64,000 nt of DNA from a bacterium (GCA_035295165.1 DATGJN010000103.1:1-64000); one strand, 5' to 3'. Positions 16,328-24,903 are shown, counted from the first letter of the stretch. Notes: generated by a model not told the origin, from the sequence alone. Numbers and translations: made by a program.

Positions 16328-17563
16328 ATGCGACATGTTCTCATGACCGCCGTGCTCACGATCTTGCTCGCCGGAACCGCCGTCGAGGGGCAGGAACCTG
16401 CGATCGCGATCGGGGCGGTCTACCCGACCGGGGGACCGCAGGGCGCGGTCGGCGCCGGCATCGACGAATATCACGGGCTGCTCCTGGCCGCCGCGTACGT
16501 GAACGAACACGGCGGCATCCGGGGACGCGCGGTCCACGTTCGGCTCGCATCCGCGAACTCCGTCGACGCGGCCGCAGGGGCGGTCCAGCAGCTCGCGGAG
16601 GGCGGGATCACGACGATCGTCGGGACCTACGGCAGCGTGATTGCCCGGCCCGCCGCGGAGACCGCGGCCCGTTTGGGGCTCGTGTACTGGGAAACTGGAG
16701 CCGTGGGCGAGATCGGGAGCGCGGCGGCTCCCGGCACCCACTTCTTCCGGGTGGCGCCGAGTGGTGCGCTGCTGGGACGGCAGGCAGTGGATTTCGTGCG
16801 CAACCAGCTTGGCCCGCGGCTGCGGCGCGCCGGTCCGCTCCGGTACACCGTCGCCTACGTCAACGACGGGTTCGGACGGGCGGAAGCCCAAGGAGAGATC
16901 GCCGAGATCCACCGGCTCAACCTGCCGCTCGCGGCGACGCTCCCGTACGATCCGTGGCACGCTGACTACGCGGCGCTCGCGAACAAGATCGCGGCCGCGC
17001 ATACGGATGTCCTGATCGTCGCCGCTTACATGGAGAACGCAGTGGCGCTGCGTCAGGCGGTGCTCACCGCCCACGTCCCGCTCGCCGTCAACATTGGAGG
17101 ATGTTCCGCGTACATCATGCCGGAGTTCGGGGAACGCCTCGGGGCGGATGCCGTCGGCGTGTTCTCCTCGGATAAGACCGGGGACCTGCTGCCCACGCGG
17201 GCGCTGACGAAACAGGCGTCGGCACAGCTGCTGTGGGCCAGGCAACAGTTCCAGGAGCGATACGGTCACCCGCTGTGGGAGCCGGCGCTGTCAGGTTTTT
17301 CGGGCGGCATCGCGCTGTTCCAGGACGTCTTGCCCTATGCGCGCGACCTGTCCCCGGCCGCGGTCGCGGCGGCCGTACGCCAGGGTCTCCTGCCGATGGG
17401 CGCGCTGCCGAACGGAAGCGGGCTGGCATTTGCTCCCGAAGGGTCGCCGCAGGCCGGGGAGAACCTGAGGGCCGCGAGCGTCGTGTGGGAGTGGGTGGCC
17501 CCGAACACGCGGGCGCTTGTGTGGCCGCCGGCGCTCGCGACGCACGCGATCGTCACGCCGTAG
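16328..17563 (+). CDS. Orphan branched-chain amino acid type substrate-binding protein
   Basis: This 411-residue periplasmic binding protein of the Peripla_BP_6/LivK class has signal peptide MRHVLMTAVLTILLAGTAVEG. The domain starts IAIGAVYPTGGPQGAVGAGI, with EYHGLLLAAAYVNEHGGIRG, the ligand-loop segment IVGTYGSVIARPAAETAARL and the hinge segment VAYVNDGFGRAEAQGEI. ATG 16328 was chosen with GAGGTGAG upstream; the frame is open 60 bp further. No permease or ATPase gene lies next to it, so it may share the Liv importer at 7.8-12.1 kb or another one. It is only distantly similar to the binding protein at 6.5 kb. Confidence 0.88.
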   Translation: MRHVLMTAVLTILLAGTAVEGQEPAIAIGAVYPTGGPQGAVGAGIDEYHGLLLAAAYVNEHGGIRGRAVHVRLASANSVDAAAGAVQQLAEGGITTIVGTYGSVIARPAAETAARLGLVYWETGAVGEIGSAAAPGTHFFRVAPSGALLGRQAVDFVRNQLGPRLRRAGPLRYTVAYVNDGFGRAEAQGEIAEIHRLNLPLAATLPYDPWHADYAALANKIAAAHTDVLIVAAYMENAVALRQAVLTAHVPLAVNIGGCSAYIMPEFGERLGADAVGVFSSDKTGDLLPTRALTKQASAQLLWARQQFQERYGHPLWEPALSGFSGGIALFQDVLPYARDLSPAAVAAAVRQGLLPMGALPNGSGLAFAPEGSPQAGENLRAASVVWEWVAPNTRALVWPPALATHAIVTP

Positions 17564-17590
17564 GCGCCACGGCACCGTCGGCGTTGCCGA

Positions 17591-18292
17591 TCACAACGCG
17601 GACGCCGCCTCGATGTCGGCGAACACCGTGGCATCGGCGTGTCGCTGCAACACCGAGGCGGGGCACGTCACCGATACGGCGCCTCGCACCATACGGCTCA
17701 GCGCCTCGCGTTTCGTGGGACCGGGAACGATGCAGACAATGGTGCGTGCCGCGACAATCGCAGGGACGGTGAGCGTAAGGGCCCGAGTCGGCACCGCATC
17801 CAGCGCATCGAAACACCCATCGTGCACCTGCTGCCGCCGCGACTTTTCAGTCAGCGCGACCACGCGAGGCAGAGCGGGATCGTCGAAGTCGGTGCTGTCG
17901 GGCTCGTTGAACGCCAAATGGCCATTTTCGCCCGCGCCGACGCAGCCCAGATCGAACGGCGCCTCGCAGAGCAGGCGTCCGTAGCGCGCAATCTCCGCAG
18001 ACGCGTCGCGCGCCTTCCCGTCGAGAAACCATACCTTCCGCGGCCGGCTTCGATCGAAGAGATGCTCCCGCAAGAACTGGCCGAGAGCCTGGGGAGCATG
18101 CGAAGGGAAATCGAGATACTCATCGAGGTGAAACGCCGTCACACGACTCCAATCAAGGTCCGGTGCTTCCGCGAGCACATGGAGAAACTCGACCTGTGAA
18201 GGCGCCGAGGCGAACACGGCGCGCGCTTCGCCGCGCGCGGCGACCGCCGCCCGCAGGCATCCGACTGCCGCGGACGCAGCCGCCCTGGCCAT
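17591..18292 (-). CDS. nagB: Glucosamine-6-phosphate deaminase family protein (NagB-like)
   Basis: This predicted enzyme converts glucosamine 6-phosphate to fructose 6-phosphate and ammonia. Its 233 residues compare with about 240-265 in the family. The substrate loop is ASAPSQVEFLHVL near residue 28, where family members read TGxSP/TGxT. The conserved FHLDEYLDFP near residue 54 carries the catalytic Asp region. GENGHLAFNEPDSTDFDDP near residue 120 carries the Asp/His/Glu triad, and ALTLTVPAIVAARTIVCIVP follows. The ATG lacks a good ribosome site and may not be the true start. The NagB HLDEY and GENGHLAFNEP motifs make 6-phosphogluconolactonase unlikely. It is convergent with the orphan binding-protein gene. 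Confidence 0.85.
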   Translation of the reverse strand: MARAAASAAVGCLRAAVAARGEARAVFASAPSQVEFLHVLAEAPDLDWSRVTAFHLDEYLDFPSHAPQALGQFLREHLFDRSRPRKVWFLDGKARDASAEIARYGRLLCEAPFDLGCVGAGENGHLAFNEPDSTDFDDPALPRVVALTEKSRRQQVHDGCFDALDAVPTRALTLTVPAIVAARTIVCIVPGPTKREALSRMVRGAVSVTCPASVLQRHADATVFADIEAASAL

Positions 18293-18658
18293 GTCGTCCC
18301 GGGTTCGGTGCGTGCACGCGGGCCGACTCGTCGTACGAATCTACCCCATCTTTCGATCCACGGTGTGCGAGTGCGCACTGGAAGTCGAACAGCCAAAACG
18401 AACACTCCCATTGAGATGGCAAGCAAGCCGGACGCTGGTACGCCACCGCGACCCTGAGCACGCCCTGCCAAAAGGACGGGCTCGTCTCGATGCCCGAGAC
18501 ATGAAGCTCCGGTACCACCTTCGCCCATCCATGCTTGGGGGAGCGCCGAGCCGCTCGTTGGTCGCGACGGTCCCCGCTCGCGTGAGGAACTCGACCGAGG
18601 CCGAGCGTGGAGAGCGCGTCGGGGCGCGATCGACTTCTACGGATCCGCGCGCTACGAC
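18293..18658. other. Gene-free stretch upstream of the znuA promoter
   Basis: I see no convincing gene here. Open frames exist on both strands, but they have Arg/Ser-rich shadow composition and no ribosome site. The base composition turns AT-rich only at the znuA promoter that follows. Confidence 0.6.
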
Positions 18659-18706
18659 TTGACAGCCGCCCGCGCGCCGTGATAGATAAATGATAATGAT
18701 TTTCAT
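18659..18706 (+). promoter_or_regulatory. Promoter with Fur-family (Zur/Mur/Fur) operator upstream of znuA-like gene
   Basis: TTGACA at 18659-18664 is followed after 17-18 bp by ATAGAT/TAGATA (18682-18688) as the -10 region. Directly behind it lies the near-perfect palindrome ATGATAATGATTTTCAT at 18690-18706, with only one mismatched pair around its centre base. It matches the Fur-superfamily box (GATAATGATAATCATTATC type). Repressor bound here would block initiation, so the downstream metal-binding protein should be induced by metal starvation. Zur is likeliest given the target, but Fur or Mur cannot be excluded. Confidence 0.75.
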
Positions 18707-18844
18707 ATGGAGTTAGTTGTCTGATCTGCGAGCACCCGTCCTTGGCGTGTCCCGCGGAGATTGAAGGGGGACGCGCCTGAAACGAGAGCGCTCGCAACAA
18801 CAGGGGCGCCGCCGCACATCGGCGGGGAAGGAGACTGATCGGCG

Positions 18845-19762
18845 ATGAGACGAACACAGCTGGCAGTCACGACCGTGGTCGTTGCGGCGGCGGTCCTGTT
18901 GGTCGCGTCGCTCGGAGTCACGCCGCCATCCGGCACGGCCGCGCCGAGCGCGTCGCGGCCGACCGTCGTCGCCGCGGAGAACTTCTACGGCGACATCGTC
19001 GGGCAGATCGCCGGCGATCACGTGTCCATCACGAGCATTATCAGCGATCCGAACGTCGACCCGCACGAGTACGAGTCCAGCGCGAGGGACGGCGCGGCCG
19101 TCGCGCGGGCGAGCCTCGTCGTCATGAACGGGATCGGATACGACGACTTCATGTATCGTCTGATGAAAGCGTCCCCGAACCCTGCGCGGAAGGTGATCGT
19201 CGTTGCCACCCTCGTCGGACGTAAGAGCGGGGACAACGTCCACCTCTGGTACGATCCCGGCACCATACCCAAGGTCGCGCAGGCCGTCACCGACGCGCTC
19301 GATCAGATCGATCCCGCGGATACCCGGCGGTTCCATCACTCGCTCGGGCTGCTCCAGGGGTCGCTACGCCCTCTGAACGACAAGATCGCGGAGCTGCGGA
19401 GCCGGTACCACGGGGCGCCGGTCGCGTTCACGGAGCCTGTGTTTGGGTACATGGCCGAGGCGCTCGACCTCCACGTGGTCACGCCTGAGGCGTTCCAGCG
19501 GGCGATCGAGGAGGGCGACGAACCACCCGCCTCGGCGATCGCGCAGATGGACGACCAGTTGCGGACGCACCAGGTGAAGGTGCTGCTCTACAACGTCCAA
19601 ACGGTCACCCCGATCACGACGAAGGTGCAGCAGCGGGCCAAGCAGCTTGGAATCCCGGTCGTCGGCGTTTCGGAAACGGAGCCGCTCGGAAAGAGCTATC
19701 AACAGTGGATGCTTTCGCAGCTGGACAATCTCGAGGCGGCGCTGACGGGAGCCAGTAAGTAG
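18845..19762 (+). CDS. Metal ABC transporter substrate-binding protein, ZnuA/TroA family
   Basis: This 305-residue cluster 9 (A-I) metal-binding protein is secreted by an N-terminal signal (hydrophobic residues about 8-25). The family core begins VVAAENFYGDIVGQIAGDHV. Metal ligands fit His74 in DPHEYE, His133 in NVHLWYDP, Glu197 in FTEPVFGYMAEAL and an acidic residue in SETEPLG. The Glu in third position, where manganese or zinc types vary, leaves the metal open. The His-rich loop of many ZnuA proteins is absent. GGAAGGAG precedes the ATG. A Fur-family operator lies upstream. No intact permease or ATPase gene follows; only a short remnant resembling a permease tail does. Confidence 0.9.
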   Translation: MRRTQLAVTTVVVAAAVLLVASLGVTPPSGTAAPSASRPTVVAAENFYGDIVGQIAGDHVSITSIISDPNVDPHEYESSARDGAAVARASLVVMNGIGYDDFMYRLMKASPNPARKVIVVATLVGRKSGDNVHLWYDPGTIPKVAQAVTDALDQIDPADTRRFHHSLGLLQGSLRPLNDKIAELRSRYHGAPVAFTEPVFGYMAEALDLHVVTPEAFQRAIEEGDEPPASAIAQMDDQLRTHQVKVLLYNVQTVTPITTKVQQRAKQLGIPVVGVSETEPLGKSYQQWMLSQLDNLEAALTGASK

Positions 19763-19764
19763 CG

Positions 19765-19953
19765 ATCGGGGGCGCCATCGTGCTGGTGGCCGCGGCCTGG
19801 TTTGTCCTGGCGTGGGTGTTCGGGCCGCGGGTCGCCGCCCAACGGCGTCGCGCGACAAGCCGCGCTCCCGCGCGGCCAACGCAGCGGGCCGGTCCCCGCG
19901 GCTTCACCGCTCCACGCGACACCCGGGTTCCCTTGACGTGGAGGACGCCGTAA
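19765..19953 (+). pseudogene. Remnant resembling the C-terminal end of a metal ABC permease (ZnuB-like)
   Basis: Directly after the znuA stop, a 62-codon open frame without its own start reads IGGAIVLVAAAWFVLAWVFG followed by PR and a basic tail. This hydrophobic ending closely resembles the last helix of ABC-3 family permeases (pattern GAxIVLVAAAxFLLAxLFxPR). The rest of the permease and the ATPase are absent. A likely history is an operon znuA-znuC-znuB that lost its middle by deletion. The assignment is pattern recognition on a short stretch. Confidence 0.45.
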
Positions 19954-20059
19954 GTATTACTCTGGAAGTGCATCAGTCACGGCGGCATCTAACCGTCGCG
20001 GATGAACGGCGACCGGCGCCGGCGGCCGTCGCACGGGAGCGGGGGAGGGGGGACGCAAT

Positions 20060-20584
20060 ATGGACATCGCGTTGGTCATCCTGCGGCTCGTCGTGGGTCT
20101 GCTCGTCGCCGGCCACGGGGCGCAGAAGCTCTTCGGTTGGTTCGGTGGGTACGGGCTCGCGACCACGAGCAAGTTCCTGGAGTCCATCGGATTTCGACCG
20201 GCCTCGGCGTGGGCGCTGCTCGGTGCGGCCGCGGAGGCGGTAGGCGGGGTGCTGTTCGCGGTCGGGCTCTTTAGCCCCCTCGGCAGCATCGGGATCGGCG
20301 CGGCGATGGCAATCGCGATCACGAAGGTTCATTGGCCGAAGCTTTGGGCGTCGAACGGCGGACTTGAATACCCGCTCGTGAACCTCGCAGTCGCGGTGGC
20401 CGTTGGCATCGTGGGGCCGGGTGCGTACGCACTGGATCGCGTCTGGGGTACGTCACTTCCTTCGGTCATTTCCCAGCCGTTCCTGGGGCTGGTCGCGCTC
20501 GGATATCTCATCGGCATGGTGAGCTCCGCCGCGACCAAGAGGGCGAGCGCGGCCACGCGCTCGCCCGATGCCCGGGCGCGCTGA
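20060..20584 (+). CDS. DoxX family membrane protein
   Basis: This 174-residue integral membrane protein has four helices. The DoxX pattern is LRLVVGLLVAGHGAQKLFGW at the N-terminus, with FLESIGFRPASAWALLGAAA, GVLFAVGLFSPLGSIGIGAA and YPLVNLAVAVAVGIVGPGAY following. Members are linked to quinol oxidase subunits, thiosulfate oxidation or oxidative stress complexes; the exact role here is unknown. GGGAGGGGGGA precedes the ATG. It is not in an evident operon. Confidence 0.88.
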   Translation: MDIALVILRLVVGLLVAGHGAQKLFGWFGGYGLATTSKFLESIGFRPASAWALLGAAAEAVGGVLFAVGLFSPLGSIGIGAAMAIAITKVHWPKLWASNGGLEYPLVNLAVAVAVGIVGPGAYALDRVWGTSLPSVISQPFLGLVALGYLIGMVSSAATKRASAATRSPDARAR

Positions 20585-20721
20585 GCTCGCGAACACCGAG
20601 CGGGCGAGCTCGACCGGCGCGCTGACGGCACATCTTCCGATCGGCGAGGTGGCGAAGCGCGCCGGCCATCGGCACAGCGGCATCGGCGCCTCGGGCGCAT
20701 CGCTTGCGCGGGGTGCCCCGC

Positions 20722-20820
20722 TTATCGCGGTGACGCGACCCGACCGATGGCTGCGACTTCGTCGCGCTCGAGAACGACACCCACCGCGCCGACATTCTCT
20801 TCCAGATGCCGCACCGACGC
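20722..20820 (-). pseudogene. Remnant of an aldo/keto reductase C-terminus
   Basis: The last 32 residues of an open frame read SVRHLEENVGAVGVVLERDE then VAAIG and a stop. This matches the end of aldo/keto reductases (R-LEEN-xx-A-xxxxLxxDExxxI). Nothing further upstream in that frame looks like the rest of the enzyme. The remnant abuts the start of the truncated membrane protein on the other strand, so this spot is a junction of two damaged genes. The intact aldo/keto reductase at 23.0 kb is related only at family level. Confidence 0.45.
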
Positions 20821-20821
20821 G

Positions 20822-21175
20822 GTGGCGGCCACGTGGCACGCGACCGACGGCACCGCGGCGCTCGCGGCCCCGCCGCACGAGCACGACCACCGCGCGGCGC
20901 CGCGACGCGCGCTCCTGCTCATCCTCGGTTCATCGCCGATGGTCGAGGGGATCCCCGCCTTTTTCGCGGCGAGCCGTTTCGGGCTCGGCCTGATCGCTGC
21001 GATGGCGGTGGTGTTCACGCTCGCCACGGTGGTCACATATGTCGCGCTGTGCGTGTCCTCGAGCGCGGCGGCGGAGCGCGTGCATCTTGGTCCGGTCGAG
21101 CAGTACGGCGAAGCCCTGAGCGGGGCGTTCATCGCGGCCGTGGGGCTGGTCTTTCTCGCCTGGGTGCGGTGGTGA
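20822..21175 (+). CDS. C-terminal half of a multi-helix transporter-like membrane protein, probably truncated
   Basis: About 117 residues from a possible GTG start. A short His/Asp loop (HEHDH, residues about 23-27) precedes three helices: RALLLILGSSPMVEGIPAFF, IAAMAVVFTLATVVTYVALC and EALSGAFIAAVGLVFLAWVR. The arrangement of a His-rich loop followed by three helices is that of the second half of NicO/RcnA and UreH-like six-helix metal transporters. The first half is missing, and the upstream DNA holds an aldo/keto reductase remnant on the other strand. It is therefore probably a broken gene. Start uncertain. Confidence 0.5.
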   Translation: MAATWHATDGTAALAAPPHEHDHRAAPRRALLLILGSSPMVEGIPAFFAASRFGLGLIAAMAVVFTLATVVTYVALCVSSSAAAERVHLGPVEQYGEALSGAFIAAVGLVFLAWVRW

Positions 21176-21246
21176 GCGCGATCGCCCCGGCCCGGCGACG
21201 GACGCCGCGGCTCGCGCCTCGCAGATCGGCGCCCGGTGTCGGCGGG

Positions 21247-21263
21247 GCCTCCCGGCGGGAGGC
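21247..21263. terminator. Short GC-rich hairpin between convergent genes
   Basis: GCCTCCC (21247-21253) pairs perfectly with GGGAGGC (21257-21263) around a 3-base loop, followed by TATCCTGTT. It lies between the convergent membrane protein fragment and the EamA gene and could end either transcript. There is no clear uridine run. The remaining DNA of 21176-21391 shows nothing else. Confidence 0.35.
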
Positions 21264-21391
21264 TATCCTGTTCGCGGCTCCCGTGACACCGCGACGATAC
21301 CCCCCAGTCCGTCGGGACGTGGACGCGGGCGACGCTCCCCGGGGAGGGGCTGCGGCCGGCCCTCCGTGCGCGGGGACCCGGCGCCGGTGTG

Positions 21392-22282
21392 CTAGTCTCC
21401 GGGTTCTCGATGAACGGCGACGCCGACAATGACCAGCGCCACTCCCGCAAGCTCGATCGGCGTCGGGATCTGGTGCAAAACGACCACTCCCACAACGGTG
21501 GCGGTGGCCGGGAGCAACGAGAGCAGGAGCGCGAACGTCGCCCGCGGCAGGCGCGCCATGGCCATCTGGTCGCACACGTACGGGATGACGGATGAACAGA
21601 TACCGACCCCGACGCCGGCGCCGAGCAGGGTGAGCTGGAGAAATGCGGGCGCGGCGGCAGCGATCGTGAACGGCGTGACGACGACCAAGGCGATGAGCAT
21701 CGCCGCGGCAAGCCGATCGACGCCGCTCGCCCCGCCGTCCTGGGCCACGCGGTGGCCGAGGATGACATAGAGGACGAACAGTGCGCTGTTGGCAAACGTG
21801 AGCGCGAAGCCGACGGACTCGCCCGCGATCCGCACGTGCGTGAGACAGTACACGCCGGCGACCGCGAGCCCGAGCGCGATGAGGTTGCGGTGGGAGCGCG
21901 CCCCCGCCGCCGCCAACGCAATGGGGCCGAGAAACTCGATCGCACCGACCGTCCCGAGTGGCACGCGGTTGATGGCGAGGTAGAAGCAGGTGTTCATAGT
22001 GGCGAGGACGGTCCCGAGCGCGACGAGCGTGACCCGCTGACGCGGGCGGACCTCCGCGAGCACGCGCCACGGACGCCGCCAGATGGCGAAGACGGCGGCC
22101 GCGCTCGCGATCCTGAGCCAGACCACCCCCAGAACGTCGACCCGGCTGAACAACAGGACCGCGAACGACGGCCCGAGGTAGTGAAATACGGCGCTCACCA
22201 GAAAGAAGGCCTGGGGCGGGAGACCGGTCACCGTGATGCCTACGGGCCGCCCCGGGACAAACCCACTCACGCGGAGGTTCAT
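21392..22282 (-). CDS. EamA/DMT family exporter (RhtA-like)
   Basis: This 296-residue inner-membrane exporter has ten predicted helices in two EamA repeats. The first repeat includes MNTCFYLAINRVPLGTVGAI and EFLGPIALAA, typical of RhtA-type amino acid exporters. The second includes ICSSVIPYVCDQMAMARLPR and FALLLSLLPATATVVGVVVL. ATG 22282 is preferred over the ATG at 22318 because the latter adds only a polar stretch and lies inside the divergent control region. It is divergent from an Lrp/AsnC regulator with an operator-like palindrome between, so amino acid efflux under Lrp control is a good working idea. Confidence 0.85.
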   Translation of the reverse strand: MNLRVSGFVPGRPVGITVTGLPPQAFFLVSAVFHYLGPSFAVLLFSRVDVLGVVWLRIASAAAVFAIWRRPWRVLAEVRPRQRVTLVALGTVLATMNTCFYLAINRVPLGTVGAIEFLGPIALAAAGARSHRNLIALGLAVAGVYCLTHVRIAGESVGFALTFANSALFVLYVILGHRVAQDGGASGVDRLAAAMLIALVVVTPFTIAAAAPAFLQLTLLGAGVGVGICSSVIPYVCDQMAMARLPRATFALLLSLLPATATVVGVVVLHQIPTPIELAGVALVIVGVAVHREPGD

Positions 22283-22326
22283 GCAACTATAATTGCAGTC
22301 GCGGAGCCTCTCGTCCATGCTATAAT
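22282..22326. promoter_or_regulatory. Lrp-type operator and -10 box between EamA and Lrp genes
   Basis: TGCAACTATAATTGCA at 22282-22297 is an inverted repeat (TGCAA, six bases, TTGCA), a plausible Lrp/AsnC site touching the EamA start. A perfect TATAAT at 22321-22326 lies 18 bp before the ATG of the regulator gene and would give a very short or absent leader. Both elements stand out as AT-rich in GC-rich DNA. Confidence 0.5.
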
Positions 22327-22344
22327 GCTGGCGAGGTGGCCAGA

Positions 22345-22857
22345 ATGCCTGGAAAACGAAATGTTCATGGCTCTCCTGCGTTAAGAACGGTAAGTCCGTT
22401 GCTTGACCGGGTCAACGTGCGGTTGCTGCGAGAGCTGCAGCATCACCCGCGGCTCGCGATGTCCACGCTGGCGCGGCGCGTCCGCATGTCGGCGCCGGCC
22501 GTGACGGAGCGCGTCCGGCGGCTGGAGGAAGCCGGGGTCATCGCCGGCTACAGAATGGACATTGCTCCGAGCGCCCTCGGCCTGCCGGTCACGGCGTATG
22601 TGCGCATACGGCCCACGCCGGGCCAGTTGGCGAAAGTCGCGGAACTCGCGCTGCGGACGCCGGAGGTGGTGGAGTGCCATCGGATCACCGGCGAGGACTG
22701 CTTCCTGGTCAAGGTCCACGTCTCGCAGGTCGACCAGCTTGACACCGTGCTCGACCGCTTTCTGGTCTTCGGGCAGACGACGACCTCGATTGTGCAGTCC
22801 ACGCCCGTGCCGCTCCGGTCTCTCCCGCTTCCCACCGATCGGCCCGAGCACGACTAG
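22345..22857 (+). CDS. Lrp/AsnC family transcriptional regulator
   Basis: This 170-residue regulator is typical of the Lrp family. The N-terminal winged helix reads [20 protein letters not shown], with recognition helix [20 protein letters not shown]. The RAM effector domain follows, with [20 protein letters not shown] and [20 protein letters not shown], which includes the effector-pocket GxxDxxL-like turn (here GEDCFL). The ATG at 22345 is used here; an in-frame GTG lies nine bases earlier at 22336. The divergent EamA exporter is the likely target, by analogy with other Lrp/exporter pairs. Confidence 0.9.
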   Translation: MPGKRNVHGSPALRTVSPLLDRVNVRLLRELQHHPRLAMSTLARRVRMSAPAVTERVRRLEEAGVIAGYRMDIAPSALGLPVTAYVRIRPTPGQLAKVAELALRTPEVVECHRITGEDCFLVKVHVSQVDQLDTVLDRFLVFGQTTTSIVQSTPVPLRSLPLPTDRPEHD

Positions 22858-23033
22858 GCGGCACCCGCCGCGTCTTGCGCGCGATCCCCCGCGGCGGGCC
22901 CGGCGGGCGAACGCATCTGCGGTGGGGAAATCCATGCCGTGGGATCGAACGTGTGAGGCGTCCCGCGCTGCTGTGGTGCCGGGTCCGTTCCGCCATGCGG
23001 CGGCGCTCAGAAGGTGAGGGAGGTGCAGATTCG

Positions 23034-24023
23034 ATGAAGCATCGCAGACTCGGCGCGCATGGGCCAACGGTTTCGGCGGTCGCCCTCGGAACGATGGCGA
23101 TGTCGGGCATTTACGGACCGTCCGACGAGGCCGAGGCGATCGCCACGATTCACCATGCGATCGACATGGGGATCACCCTCGTCGATACCGCGGAAGCGTA
23201 CGGCGCGGACGGCCACAATGAGACGTTGGTCGGCCGGGCGCTTCGCGACCGACGCGGCAAGGTCGTGCTGTCGACCAAGGTCGGCGGCGGTCCCGAGCTC
23301 GGGCGAGGCCGTCCGGAGTACATCCGCCGGGCGATCGACGACAGCCTGCGACGGCTCGGCGTCGAGCACGTGGACGTCTATTCGCTCCACCGGGTCGATC
23401 CGACCACGCCGATCGAGGACTCCGTGGGCGCCATGGCGGAGTCGGTGGCGGCCGGCAAGGTGCGCTATCTCGGACTCTCCGAGGCGGGCCCGGATACGAT
23501 TCGACGGGCGCACGCGGTGCATCCGATCACGTCGCTGCAAAGCGAGTACTCGTTGTGGACGCGCGACCTCGAAGCCGCGGTGCTGCCCGCGAACCGGACG
23601 CTCGGCATTGGGCTCATGGCCTACAGCCCGCTCGGGCGCGGGTTCCTTGCCGGTGAACTGCACCGGGCCGCGGATCTGGCGCCGAGCGATCGTCGCCGGG
23701 AGCACCCGCGCTTCCAGGGCGACAACTTCCGCCGTAACCTCGAGCTGGCGGACGCCCTCCGCGCGCTGGCTGCCAAACGCGGCGTCACCGCGGGCCAGAT
23801 GGCGCTCGCGTGGCTGTTGTATCGAGGCGATGATGTCGTGCCGCTGTTCGGCACCCGCAGGCGCGCCCGCATCGACGAGAACATCGCCGCCATCGACGTC
23901 GCGCTGACCGCCGAGGAGCTCAGGCGGCTGGACGAGTTGTTCGCGCCGGGGGTCGCGGCCGGGGCGAGATATCCTGAGTCCGCGATGCGCCGGGTGGAGT
24001 CGAGCACGCCCTCCCCGCGCTAA
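23034..24023 (+). CDS. Aldo/keto reductase family oxidoreductase
   Basis: This NADPH-dependent carbonyl reductase has 329 residues and a TIM-barrel fold. The catalytic tetrad can be placed: Asp and Tyr in LVDTAEAYG (near residues 48-54), Lys in [10 protein letters not shown] and His in YSLHRVDP. The cofactor-binding end is [20 protein letters not shown]. It belongs to the YajO/Tas-like group (AKR11/13 style) that begins with [23 protein letters not shown] 23034 was chosen because GAGGGAGG precedes it; the longer frame is a shadow. Substrate unknown. Confidence 0.92.
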   Translation: MKHRRLGAHGPTVSAVALGTMAMSGIYGPSDEAEAIATIHHAIDMGITLVDTAEAYGADGHNETLVGRALRDRRGKVVLSTKVGGGPELGRGRPEYIRRAIDDSLRRLGVEHVDVYSLHRVDPTTPIEDSVGAMAESVAAGKVRYLGLSEAGPDTIRRAHAVHPITSLQSEYSLWTRDLEAAVLPANRTLGIGLMAYSPLGRGFLAGELHRAADLAPSDRRREHPRFQGDNFRRNLELADALRALAAKRGVTAGQMALAWLLYRGDDVVPLFGTRRRARIDENIAAIDVALTAEELRRLDELFAPGVAAGARYPESAMRRVESSTPSPR

Positions 24024-24091
24024 CCTCCCGGCGTGCGGCGGCCCCCACCGCTCGTCCGCCGACCGGGGGCGCATGGCGCCGGCGGCGCGCG

Positions 24092-24862
24092 TCAGCGGGG
24101 CGGGGCCGGGCGATGCCCGTGCGTCCGCACCATCTGCACTGCCGCGGCGACCAACTCTGCGTTGTCTCGAGCGGGCCGCCCGTCTGCGAGCCACAGCGTG
24201 TCCTCCAGCCCGATGCGGATGTCGCGGCCCCGGTCGAGCGCGGCATCCAGCACGGCCCACGTCGCCGCTCCCTCTCCGTGGTGGACGCGCGGCAGTGTGA
24301 TCCCCGCGGTGTCGAGGACGGCGTCGATCGCCGCCGCGTCCGCAACGGCTGCCCCGGCGTCTTGTGGCTGCACCTCGACGAGGACCCGGAGACAGCGTGA
24401 CGCCAGGCCGCTTGCCACGAACGCCCGGGCGTCGTCGACGGACCACAGCCCCGCTTCGATCCCGATGCCGCGGCGGGCCAGCGCCGCGCACAGATCGGCG
24501 ATGCCGGGTTCGGAGACGTTGACGGACGCGAAGTCGGGAAGCACGGTCCAGGACTCGATGAGCCCCGGGCGGGCGTGGGGATCCGGCGCGATCCACGCCG
24601 CCGTGCTCAGCCCGACCGGGATCCCCGGGCACGCCTCGCGGATCGCGGCAACGGCGGCGCCGCAGGCCGAGGCGTCCAGCGTCTCGGCCTCGTCGCGACC
24701 ACGTGGGTGCACGTGCAGGGCCGCGGCGCCCTCGGCGACTGCGGCGCGCGCATCCGCCGCCAGTTCCCGCGGGGTCACCGGCGCCCCCTTGTGCTCCGTG
24801 CGCCGCCGGCCTCCGTTCAAGCAGGCCTTCACCACAATGCTGCGTCCCGCTCCGCCGTTCAT
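24092..24862 (-). CDS. Beta-keto acid cleavage enzyme family (DUF849/BKACE)
   Basis: This Zn-dependent TIM-barrel enzyme condenses a beta-keto acid with acetyl-CoA to give acetoacetate and a new CoA ester. Its 256 residues make it shorter than the usual 270-310. The family start KACLNGGRRRTEH is present near residue 12. The metal His pair is in ALHVHPRGRDEAETLD near residue 50. GLSTAAWIAPDP, ASVNVSEPG, GIEAGLWSVDDA and IRIGLEDTLWL complete the barrel. This resembles the shorter 3-keto-5-aminohexanoate cleavage-like subgroup; the true substrate is not known. It is convergent with the aldo/keto reductase gene and 41 bp downstream of a methyltransferase. Confidence 0.85.
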   Translation of the reverse strand: MNGGAGRSIVVKACLNGGRRRTEHKGAPVTPRELAADARAAVAEGAAALHVHPRGRDEAETLDASACGAAVAAIREACPGIPVGLSTAAWIAPDPHARPGLIESWTVLPDFASVNVSEPGIADLCAALARRGIGIEAGLWSVDDARAFVASGLASRCLRVLVEVQPQDAGAAVADAAAIDAVLDTAGITLPRVHHGEGAATWAVLDAALDRGRDIRIGLEDTLWLADGRPARDNAELVAAAVQMVRTHGHRPAPPR

Positions 24863-24903
24863 TGTCCGTGCGTCCTCCGGTCGCGGCCGCGGCACCCGAG
24901 CTG

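Noticed and set aside
17591-18292. 6-phosphogluconolactonase instead of NagB
   Set aside because: The HLDEY and GENGHLAFNEP motifs are those of glucosamine-6-phosphate deaminases.
20747-20821. ATG at 20747 as start of the His-loop membrane protein
   Set aside because: The stretch 20747-20821 is Ser/Arg/Thr-rich without homology and overlaps an aldo/keto reductase remnant on the other strand; the recognisable protein begins after about 20822.
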